A DNA stretch of 42,730 nt, taken from assembly GCA_030528715.1 (NCBI GenBank), contig JAUMYJ010000009.1:19139-61868 (forward strand), read 5' to 3'. Origin of the DNA: Bacteroidales bacterium (GTDB lineage: Bacteria > Bacteroidota > Bacteroidia > Bacteroidales > Bacteroidaceae). The notes beneath the pieces are model-generated. The model was given only the letters and a program-made list of their open reading frames with translations, did no database searches and was not told the origin of the DNA. Position numbers and translations under genes: made by a program. The stretch's first letter is position 1, and every line of letters begins with the position of its first letter. This document shows positions 36,898 to 42,730 of this stretch, piece by piece.

Positions 36898-37119
36898 ATG
36901 ACGCAACGTAAAGCCTCTGAAGAGGAAATTGACAAGGCACTCTCGGGCGGTGGCATCGTATTTCGCAAAGCCTCAGCTACGCCTCAATCTACAGGTGTAA
37001 AAACCAAAGCCAAGAAAAAGACCTACATTCGTGGCACACACGGCTCGGCTGCGGCTAAGCATAAGGCCGAGATACGTCGCCGACGCGCTGCTCGACCATC
37101 ACAACGCAAAGGCACATAG
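36898..37119 (+). CDS. Small basic protein of unknown function
   Basis: A 73-residue, highly basic protein I do not recognise. The first 20 residues are acidic/neutral (MTQRKASEEEIDKALSGGG). The middle contains 'GIVFRKAS', and the C-terminal half is Lys/Arg-rich ('KTKAKKKTYIRGTHGSAAAK', then 'AEIRRRRAARPSQRKG'). Such composition suggests RNA, DNA or ribosome contact; this is inference. Support for being real: its ATG lies 21 bp after the transformylase stop on the same strand, it ends 43 bp before a terminator-like hairpin, and no longer ORF competes. Confidence 0.6.
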   Translation: MTQRKASEEEIDKALSGGGIVFRKASATPQSTGVKTKAKKKTYIRGTHGSAAAKHKAEIRRRRAARPSQRKGT

Positions 37120-37162
37120 CAATACACAAAAATAAGCAGTGCTATAATGCCTCTTTACATAC

Positions 37163-37213
37163 AAGGCCGATACCCTGTGTAGATAAGGACAAGCTACACA
37201 GAGTATCGGCCTT
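37163..37213 (+). terminator. Long hairpin after the small basic protein gene
   Basis: Bases 37163-37182 pair with 37194-37213 (11 bp plus 8 bp with one mismatch) over an 11-nt loop, then T/A-rich sequence. It ends the transformylase unit and abuts the third repeat array. Confidence 0.75.
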
Positions 37214-37308
37214 TATATTGTTCCGTGTCTAGATACACTTGGTTCTAGACACGGAACAAACGTTCCTAGACACGATACATTTGTGTACTGACGTGGTACA
37301 AAATTTTA
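37211..37308. repeat. 21-bp palindromic tandem array 3
   Basis: Cores start at 37232, 37253, 37274 and 37295, exactly 21 bp apart. Linkers TAGACAC, TAGACAC and CTGACGT separate them, and a partial unit lies before the first. GGAACAAACGTTCC (37253-37266) keeps the palindrome by paired changes relative to GGTAC...GTACC. A 16-bp perfect inverted repeat (37218-37233 with 37244-37259) spans the first unit. The array lies between the terminator of one gene and the promoter of the next. Confidence 0.8.
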
Positions 37309-37339
37309 GATAAAGAGGAGATTTCGTTGAGATTATTTG

Positions 37340-37347
37340 TATTTTTG
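37340..37347 (+). promoter_or_regulatory. -7 box for acyltransferase gene
   Basis: TATTTTTG lies 26 bp before the ATG, fitting TAnnTTTG. No TTTG is at the right -33 distance. It begins 32 bp after the third repeat array. Confidence 0.5.
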
Positions 37348-37373
37348 CAGCATATACCAAAACGATTGACTTT

Positions 37374-38423
37374 ATGCAACAACACACGCGCTCAATCTAC
37401 TTTGATGTGGTTAAAGGAGTGGCCATCTCACTCATGGTGTTAGGCCATTGTATTGACCAAGCCAATGGTTGGAACTGGATTGTACAAGGCACAAGCAGTA
37501 GCTACTGGCCTTGGCGCATCATTGCTAGTTTTCACATGCCACTTTTTATGCTTGTAAGTGGCTATTTTTTTAGTCACTCGCTAGCAAAATATGGCATAGC
37601 GCAAGTCATACGTCAACGTGCTTTAGGGCTATTGGTACCCAGCACATTATGGAGTATGCTTTTTATCGGGCTATGCTATGCACTATACCACTTAATGTAT
37701 GGTGGTGTACGCACGCCACAACTGCATGCTTACCTCTATCGTCCGATCCCTGCACTATGGTTTTTATGGGCTTTGTTTTTCAGTTGTTGTATCGTGGCAG
37801 CGGTGCGCTTTTGGGCTAAGGATAGTTTTTGGATACACACCGCTATCATTGTAGGGACACTCTTTGTGCCCAACGTACATTTCTTCCCAGAAGTTTTTTC
37901 GGTACACCCATTCTTTGTAGTAGCCTATTACATCGGACAGCATCGCGACAGAGTAACAATATGGCTAGCACGTCGTGGTGTATTGCTAGGCTTATTCATA
38001 GCCTTTGGCCTTATATATGCTATATTACTGCTAGGTATGGACAATGCTACAACCGTATACGTCAGCAAATTTAGCCTTTGGGGACCACTTGGCGTAGTAG
38101 AAATGCTCTATCGTGATACCTATCGCCTGCTCTTAGGCTTTTCGGGCAGTGCAGTTGTTTTAATACTCATTCACTACCTCAGACCTTTGCTAAAACAGCT
38201 CTCTTTTGAGCGTGACTTAGCTTATTGTGGCACCGTGTCACTAGGTATTTACGGCCTAAACAATATACTTTGTATGCCACCACGCTTACTCTTAATAGAT
38301 GCCTCACCTAGTCCCATGCGTGTGTGGATAGTTTTTGTACTAATGATGTTCATAAGTATGGCTGTAATGAAACTCCTTAGCCGCTGGCATTGGAGTAACA
38401 AATGGCTGCTAGGCAAGCTCTAA
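37374..38423 (+). CDS. Acyltransferase 3 family membrane protein
   Basis: A 349-residue protein with about ten membrane helices, of the acyltransferase 3 (OatA/NodX-type) family that O-acylates surface sugars. The N-terminus has the family pattern 'YFDVVKGVAISLMVLGHCID' with the conserved His, then 'IASFHMPLFMLVSGYFF'. No C-terminal SGNH domain is present. The acceptor cannot be read from sequence. It is monocistronic, with its own -7 box and a following terminator. The GT39-GtrA-GT2 cassette about 3 kb upstream is another envelope-sugar function, but the two are not in one operon. Confidence 0.88.
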   Translation: MQQHTRSIYFDVVKGVAISLMVLGHCIDQANGWNWIVQGTSSSYWPWRIIASFHMPLFMLVSGYFFSHSLAKYGIAQVIRQRALGLLVPSTLWSMLFIGLCYALYHLMYGGVRTPQLHAYLYRPIPALWFLWALFFSCCIVAAVRFWAKDSFWIHTAIIVGTLFVPNVHFFPEVFSVHPFFVVAYYIGQHRDRVTIWLARRGVLLGLFIAFGLIYAILLLGMDNATTVYVSKFSLWGPLGVVEMLYRDTYRLLLGFSGSAVVLILIHYLRPLLKQLSFERDLAYCGTVSLGIYGLNNILCMPPRLLLIDASPSPMRVWIVFVLMMFISMAVMKLLSRWHWSNKWLLGKL

Positions 38424-38501
38424 ACGGCCAAGTAATCTCCATCTACTAGGCTCTTTATCTTAAAGCTATTACTTACGCCATAACACCACCTTCTATATAC
38501 C

Positions 38502-38564
38502 AATGCCTACACACCATGCTTTTAGTACCAACTAGCATAATGTGTAGGCATTTTGTATATTTTT
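38502..38564 (+). terminator. Terminator after acyltransferase gene
   Basis: AATGCCTACACA (38502-38513) pairs with TGTGTAGGCATT (38541-38552), with an inner ATGCT/AGCAT stem (38516-38520 with 38534-38538). A T-rich stretch follows. Confidence 0.8.
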
Positions 38565-38679
38565 AATTTTGGCAACGCCTTACATCAAACTATACACATA
38601 GCATGTAAGCACCACAACAGAAGATTGTATACAAAGGCATTTTATTTTGACGACATACATACTTCTTGAAGGAATATAC

Positions 38680-38712
38680 TTTTTGGCCATGCACTTATTG
38701 CATGGCCAAAAA
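38680..38712. terminator. 14-bp hairpin beyond the M60 gene
   Basis: Bases 38680-38693 pair with 38699-38712 over a 5-nt loop. It lies 31 bp past the M60 stop. Its flanks are T before and A after on either strand, the reverse of a normal intrinsic terminator, so the role is uncertain. Confidence 0.4.
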
Positions 38713-38743
38713 AGTACTGAACGACAATATTTTAGAATATAGC

Positions 38744-41416
38744 TTACTCTTGATAGCAAGTGACACGCTGGCCGTCCCAGCCGATAGCATCGATGCGCTT
38801 AGAGCCACTAGGGAAAAGCACCTGTGTATGACTATTACTTGCATTACCACCTAACCCCCACATTGAGATAGCTGTAAGGTTACCATCAGCATCAAAAGTT
38901 TCAAAGGCTACAACATTTTGCCACGTATTGTGCATGACATAAACCCGTGAGCCATTGCGTTGCGTGCCTGTGTTTACCGTAGCAGCAGGAATACTCAAAC
39001 GGTCACGATAGGTACGCCAGTTGAGTGCACTGATATATTCGGGTAAGCCAGCTGGCTCTGGATAGCCTTTACTAGCCACATAGGCTTCGAGCTCAGCAAT
39101 CATCTGCTCATTAATTTTGAGCCAGTCGGGAGTATAATCTTGAATGTAGGCGTTAATCGGGCGGAGTAGGCCTGCCTTACGGAAGAAAGGTAAGAAGTTT
39201 GTCTGAGTACTATCACATACGAGCTTCATAAAGCGTATCTGATATTTACCCGAGCTAGCGATACTATTGAGCTCAGTAGTGCGCCAAGCCTGATGGAGCT
39301 TAGCCCAAATGTCTGGTGAGAAACCAGCTTGGTGGCAATAAAGTTGTAGCTGCCACAGAGGTACAAGCTTTACAAAGTGGTCAAAGTTTTTAGTTTGTAC
39401 CGTAGTGTCTGCTCCACGTCTACCATCATAGTCCTCATTAGGCACTGTAACGGTTTGAAAGGCTTCTCCCGAATAGTCTGGACCCGATTGCAACTGCCAG
39501 CTGACGCCCTTACGCACACCTTCTTCAAGATAGACATTAAAGCGCCCACCACGCAAACGACTATAATTGTTTTGGCCAGATACTTCGGTTTCTAAACGAT
39601 AGGGTTCAGAGGTATTGGTCGTAAGCGTAAATTCTGCCCAAGCTGAGAAGATATTATTGCTCGTTTCGCCAAGACCTGCATATTTGAAGTCGGGCGTGAG
39701 CTGACTATTGTGTCCTAGCTCGTGTGCAAACCCCCAAAAGCCAAAGTTAGCAGAAGAGGGCGAAGTCCATGCGCTAACATGATTGTCCACGACATTAGCA
39801 CCACTATTGTTAGCATGCATGAAACCAGACCATACCACATGTGCCATCTGGCGATTGCGTGGGTTGATGTTGTAACGGAAGAAACCTAAAAGTTGACGTG
39901 AAAAAGCCACTGAGCTATCGCTAAGTTGCACTACCGACAAACCATCATTAGGACAGTTTTCACGCAAGCGCGCCACAGGATAAGCCATCTGAATATAAGT
40001 GCCACGCATATCCATAATATCGCTCGTAGCATTGGCTAGTAACTGTTTCCACTTCGCATTATCATGGCCTTCATTAGGATCAAAATAGCCATTGACCTTA
40101 GCTGCATAGAAGTGTATATCGATGTTGGGTAGTGTAGCATAAGCTTCATCGTAATAAGCAATATAGCCATTACCGCGATGTGCTGGCGTGATGACATTAA
40201 TGCCATTACGAAGTGGATAAGTGCTTTGGCGTTGGGCTTCGTTAGCATCAGCCTTGCCCCAGTTTTTGATAATTAGCGAGGGCGTATGATCATTTTGTAT
40301 GCCACGCACGATAAGAATAATAGGTTTGCTTTCTTCAAAATAAATCCCCGTTGGATTTTCCCAACTATTATACGTGTGTTGCATCTTCATACGACGACGC
40401 AGTAGCTCTACAGGCTCATAAGGCTCAAAGGTGTTGCGGCGGAACTCTGTATCGTAGCCACCTGCTAACAATACGTGCCCTATGCTTTTTAGCAGTGGTT
40501 CGCTCAGTGCATCAATATCGGCCGCCGTAACACCTGGACGCAATGCAGAGCAAAGCTCATCGGTAAAAATAGTTTTAGCTGCTTCTACTATGGCTGCATT
40601 GGTATTTGTAGCGGGGTTTTGTACGAAAGCAACCTCTGCTGCTGAGGCAAAAGACCCTGCCCCAGTCTGCACTACGATCTCAATACGCTTTACACCCTCT
40701 ACATTCATATCAATAGCTGACGTATTACCACTCTCTTTGAGGTCGAAAGTACCTAGCGTAGTATAGTTCGGGTTATTTTGTGTAGTATAACGTACAACAA
40801 TAGTTCCCCAATGACCATTAGAACTGCCATCTTGACGCGGTGTGTAAACAATTTGATCCACACGTGAAGCCTGAGCCAAGGTGTAGGTCAATGTCTGTGG
40901 CATTTCTCTATTGTAAGGCGAATGATAGATAGTCGTAAGGTCGCCATCATAACTCTTATCAATCCCCTCAGAAGAATGCTGTGCATTACCCGTAGCTGAG
41001 GTGATAGGCAAAACCGTAAGTGAGTAACTTAATGTAGGGTCAAAGCCTGCTTGTTTTACCACGAGCTCACCACCTTTGGTACTACCTAACATCAGTGGAA
41101 TAGTAGCAACACGAGCGGCAGGAGCATAATTAGTTTGTGCTGTAATGCGTATAACATTGCCAGTACCTTGCATTGTTGTAGAGAGCCAGTCAGTGGTATA
41201 CGTACCTACGTTTACTTGACCCGTAGCCATTAAAGGCCATTGACGCACTTGTGCATGATAGTCAAAGTTAATCGTGTCCGAAGGAGTCAGCACCGTAGCG
41301 CGCTTATCAGCTCCTTTTTTGAGATGCGTAGAAGTGCTTTGTGCCATAGTGACACAAGTGGCCAATAAACCAGCCGAAAGCAACAACACGCGACAGAGTG
41401 AACGTTTCGTGGGCAT
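38744..41416 (-). CDS. Secreted M60-family (enhancin/mucinase-like) metallopeptidase with BACON and F5/8C-like domains
   Basis: An 890-residue exported protease. The start is the Met at 41416 (MPTKRSLCRVLLLSAGLLAT), which gives a clean signal peptide with cleavage after 'VTMA'. A longer ORF to 41482 adds a non-signal stretch. Domains: BACON-like beta-sandwich (about 30-110, 'TTDWLSTTMQGTGNVIRITA'), F5/8-type carbohydrate-binding-like (about 125-265), then the M60 peptidase. The zinc site is 'AHELGHNS' (HELGH at about 565-569). The end is beta-rich and lacks a type IX C-terminal sorting domain that I can recognise. Related Bacteroides enzymes cleave mucin O-glycoproteins, so host mucin is a plausible substrate. 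Confidence 0.88.
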   Translation of the reverse strand: MPTKRSLCRVLLLSAGLLATCVTMAQSTSTHLKKGADKRATVLTPSDTINFDYHAQVRQWPLMATGQVNVGTYTTDWLSTTMQGTGNVIRITAQTNYAPAARVATIPLMLGSTKGGELVVKQAGFDPTLSYSLTVLPITSATGNAQHSSEGIDKSYDGDLTTIYHSPYNREMPQTLTYTLAQASRVDQIVYTPRQDGSSNGHWGTIVVRYTTQNNPNYTTLGTFDLKESGNTSAIDMNVEGVKRIEIVVQTGAGSFASAAEVAFVQNPATNTNAAIVEAAKTIFTDELCSALRPGVTAADIDALSEPLLKSIGHVLLAGGYDTEFRRNTFEPYEPVELLRRRMKMQHTYNSWENPTGIYFEESKPIILIVRGIQNDHTPSLIIKNWGKADANEAQRQSTYPLRNGINVITPAHRGNGYIAYYDEAYATLPNIDIHFYAAKVNGYFDPNEGHDNAKWKQLLANATSDIMDMRGTYIQMAYPVARLRENCPNDGLSVVQLSDSSVAFSRQLLGFFRYNINPRNRQMAHVVWSGFMHANNSGANVVDNHVSAWTSPSSANFGFWGFAHELGHNSQLTPDFKYAGLGETSNNIFSAWAEFTLTTNTSEPYRLETEVSGQNNYSRLRGGRFNVYLEEGVRKGVSWQLQSGPDYSGEAFQTVTVPNEDYDGRRGADTTVQTKNFDHFVKLVPLWQLQLYCHQAGFSPDIWAKLHQAWRTTELNSIASSGKYQIRFMKLVCDSTQTNFLPFFRKAGLLRPINAYIQDYTPDWLKINEQMIAELEAYVASKGYPEPAGLPEYISALNWRTYRDRLSIPAATVNTGTQRNGSRVYVMHNTWQNVVAFETFDADGNLTAISMWGLGGNASNSHTQVLFPSGSKRIDAIGWDGQRVTCYQE

Positions 41417-41520
41417 AGTGTTGTGTTGAAATAAGAAAGAGACAGTGTTAAAGCAGATGCACGACACATAAGGATTTGACATCGCTCAGTACGGCAAAGC
41501 AGTGCTTTAGCACTATACCG

Positions 41521-41548
41521 AACGGCTACTTATTAACGGCTACTTATT
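41521..41548. repeat. 14-bp tandem duplication in the M60 leader
   Basis: AACGGCTACTTATT occurs twice back to back (41521-41534 and 41535-41548). It falls in the likely 5' untranslated leader of the M60 gene. Confidence 0.85.
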
Positions 41549-41576
41549 AAAGAGCCAATGCACCTTCCATTGGTTG

Positions 41577-41584
41577 CAAAATTA
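41577..41584 (-). promoter_or_regulatory. M60 gene -7 box
   Basis: The minus strand reads TAATTTTG at 41584-41577, about 160 bp before the M60 start. No TTTG -33 is at the right distance. Confidence 0.5.
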
Positions 41585-41690
41585 GCAAAAAAAGTGAGAT
41601 AACCCCTTTCTTCATCGGCTTTTTTCAACGAATTGCTCTTTTTCGCTGTTTTTTCAATGCTAAGATAGCTAGTGATTTAAGAGTATTGCT

Positions 41691-41698
41691 TAACTTTG
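41691..41698 (+). promoter_or_regulatory. DUF2147 gene -7 box
   Basis: TAACTTTG lies 60 bp before the DUF2147 ATG and matches TAnnTTTG. Confidence 0.5.
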
Positions 41699-41758
41699 CT
41701 GTGTCCGAAGCATCATGCGCGAGGCATTCAAATACATCACACCTCATTCGATTTATTT

Positions 41759-42190
41759 ATGAAACTACTTTTCAAAGGTCTCCTACTTGTATTCATGACT
41801 ATATGCTACACAGCTACTACCTATGCTCAAAGTGAGGCCGATCGTCTGCTAGGCACATACATGTCTGCTGGAAACAAAGGGCGCGTCGTAATCAGTAAAG
41901 ATGGAGATAAATACAAAGGCACTCTTGTATGGAGTGTCACACCTGGTGCACTAGATAAAAACAATCCTGACCCAGCTGAACGTACAAAAAAGTTGGCAGG
42001 TAAAGTCATACTCAAAAACTTTGTCTATGCAGGTAAAAATGTTTGGGATAGTGGTACTATTTACGATCCCGAAAAAGGTAAGACTTACAGCTGCAAGATA
42101 ACGCTAAAACCTGATGGCAACCTTACCGTACGTGGTTTTATTGGCGTTTCACTCATCGGCCGAAATACAGAATGGACACGCGTCAAATAA
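41759..42190 (+). CDS. DUF2147 exported protein
   Basis: A 143-residue exported protein with a signal peptide (MKLLFKGLLLVFMTICYTAT, cleavage after 'TTYA'). The mature part is a small beta-barrel DUF2147 domain: 'LLGTYMSAGNKGRVVISKDG', 'YKGTLVWSVTPGALDKNNP', 'WDSGTIYDPEKGKTYSCKIT' and a final 'LTVRGFIGVSLIGRNTEWTR'. The start at 41759 replaces a longer TTG-initiated reading from 41696 that would lie over the promoter. Function is not established. It is divergent from the M60 gene and ends at its own terminator. Confidence 0.9.
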   Translation: MKLLFKGLLLVFMTICYTATTYAQSEADRLLGTYMSAGNKGRVVISKDGDKYKGTLVWSVTPGALDKNNPDPAERTKKLAGKVILKNFVYAGKNVWDSGTIYDPEKGKTYSCKITLKPDGNLTVRGFIGVSLIGRNTEWTRVK

Positions 42191-42226
42191 CACGAGATTG
42201 TCCCTAACATTTATTCCCTACTACAA

Positions 42227-42275
42227 GCGTCTATTCAGCAGAGTTTACAATCTCTGGATAGGCGCTATCTTTTTG
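42227..42275 (+). terminator. Intrinsic terminator after DUF2147 gene
   Basis: Bases 42227-42238 pair with 42254-42265 (12 bp, two G-U), followed by a T-run at 42270-42274. Confidence 0.75.
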
Positions 42276-42355
42276 ATAGCCTTTGGGCAAAACTTTGCAT
42301 GCTGATAGAAAATAAACTCGTTTAAGTACAAGGAGCAAAAAAAGAGCATCGGGTG

Positions 42356-42386
42356 TTTGTTAATTAAATTATTAGTATTACTTTTG
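42356..42386 (+). promoter_or_regulatory. Nucleoside permease promoter
   Basis: TTTG (42356-42359), a 19-nt spacer and TACTTTTG (42379-42386), 64 bp before the ATG. This is one of the best Bacteroidetes-type matches in the window. Confidence 0.75.
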
Positions 42387-42450
42387 TAATCGCTTCGAGA
42401 CACGGAGCCCAACACTAACAATCACAACACAACTACTAAATCAAAACCGT

Positions 42451-42730
42451 ATGAACAACAGACTGCACACCCGTCTAAGCCTGACGGGAATGAATTTCTT
42501 AGAATTTGCGGTATGGGGTGCTTACCTCATATCTATGGGTAGCTTCTTGGCTACACATGGTATGGCCAGCGAAACGGGCTGGTACTATGCAGTACAAGGT
42601 ATCGTATCACTATTCATGCCAGCATTGATGGGTATTGTAGCCGATCGTTGGATACCAGCACAACGCTTGCTAGGCATGCTACATCTAGCAGCAGCAGTTT
42701 TTATGCTAGGTGCAGCTTATATCGGCTACA
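42451..42730 (+). CDS. Nucleoside:H+ symporter, NupG-like MFS (partial, 3' end outside window)
   Basis: The first 93 residues are present. 'LSLTGMNFLEFAVWGAYLIS' opens helix 1, 'YYAVQGIVSLFMPALMGIVA' makes helix 2 and 'DRWIPAQRLLGML' the MFS loop 2-3, followed by helix 3. This matches the start of the NupG-type nucleoside permease family, inner-membrane proton symporters for purine and pyrimidine nucleosides. The ATG at 42451 has a strong promoter upstream. Confidence 0.85.
   Translation, partial: MNNRLHTRLSLTGMNFLEFAVWGAYLISMGSFLATHGMASETGWYYAVQGIVSLFMPALMGIVADRWIPAQRLLGMLHLAAAVFMLGAAYIGY

Larger units (their letters stand above)
38424..38743. other. 320-bp convergent intergenic region, acyltransferase / M60
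   Basis: It holds the acyltransferase terminator (38502-38564), a small hairpin CTTACAT/ATGTAAG (38579-38585 with 38603-38609) and a 14-bp hairpin (38680-38712). A TAATTTTG at 38564-38571 resembles a -7 box but has no -33 and no gene behind it. No gene is supported. Confidence 0.5.
41417..41758. other. 342-bp divergent intergenic region, M60 / DUF2147
   Basis: This gap contains the two divergent promoters, an AGTGC-TTTA-GCACT hairpin (41501-41514), a 14-bp tandem duplication (41521-41548) and a CCAATG/CATTGG inverted repeat (41555-41560 with 41568-41573). No gene is supported. Confidence 0.5.

Noticed and set aside
11813-37308. CRISPR interpretation of the 21-bp arrays
   Set aside because: Units are degenerate, linkers are only 7 nt, there are no unique spacers of about 30 nt, and no cas genes are present.
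31490-38423. Polysaccharide (capsule or O-antigen) locus
   Set aside because: Only one three-gene cassette and one acyltransferase are present, separated by housekeeping genes; there is no Wzx/Wzy, nucleotide-sugar pathway or GT cluster.
38564-38571. TAATTTTG as promoter of a small RNA
   Set aside because: It lies at the T-rich tail of a terminator, has no -33 element and no clear downstream transcript end with a U-tract.
38666-38854. 62-codon plus ORF
   Set aside because: It is antisense to the M60 C-terminus and begins within the intergenic hairpin region.

Overview
The window looks like chromosomal DNA from a Porphyromonas-like member of the Bacteroidales. The evidence is a type IX secretion translocon gene (sprA/sov), repeated matches to the Bacteroidetes promoter pattern (TTTG, 19-20 nt, TAnnTTTG), the gene order DUF1599-DoxX-tpiA-SPOR-folE, and Bacteroidales-type BACON/M60 and DUF2147 proteins. 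The genus is inferred; no rRNA gene is present. Nearly everything is core housekeeping or envelope biology. I see no prophage, insertion sequence, CRISPR array or integrase.

Layout. 1-10146 (minus): tamB, ruvA and sprA, an outer-membrane/secretion cluster with a Holliday-junction gene in the middle; sprA runs off the window start. 10487-11712 (plus): panC-panD. 12072-13658 (minus): SPOR protein, folE, SUI1-type factor. 13775-18889 (minus): a tight run panB, ZIP transporter, duplicated-repeat lipoprotein, DUF1599, DoxX, tpiA. 19152-25566 (minus): an exported nicotinamidase, valS, a PUA-type rRNA methyltransferase, a DEDDy exonuclease and DUF5063. 25679-34776 (plus): ftsK-lolA, map-tsaD, a PncC/CinA-C protein, and a three-gene polyprenyl-phosphate-sugar cassette (GT39, GtrA, GT2). 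34831-38423 (plus): tRNA-Cys(GCA), a small exported protein, a standalone AICAR transformylase, a small basic protein and a membrane acyltransferase. 38744-41416 (minus): a secreted M60 mucinase-like peptidase. 41759-42730 (plus): a DUF2147 protein and the start of a nucleoside permease.

Pathway links. panB, panC and panD supply three of the four pantothenate steps. PncA and PncC homologues both act on nicotinamide-type amides, although PncA appears to be exported. SprA, TamB, LolA, the ArnT-like transferase and the acyltransferase all serve the cell envelope.

The most unusual signal is a family of short intergenic arrays at about 11813-11910, 20009-20106 (with decayed copies to about 20190) and 37211-37308. 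Each consists of degenerate palindromic units with an exact 21-bp period. Units are a core like GRTACAnAYGTRYC plus a 7-nt linker such as TAGACAC. Because 21 is a multiple of three and the unit is nearly self-complementary, both strands read as heptapeptide repeats of the form [G/D]T-x-V-[P/S]-R-[H/L]. I cannot match these to any element I know.
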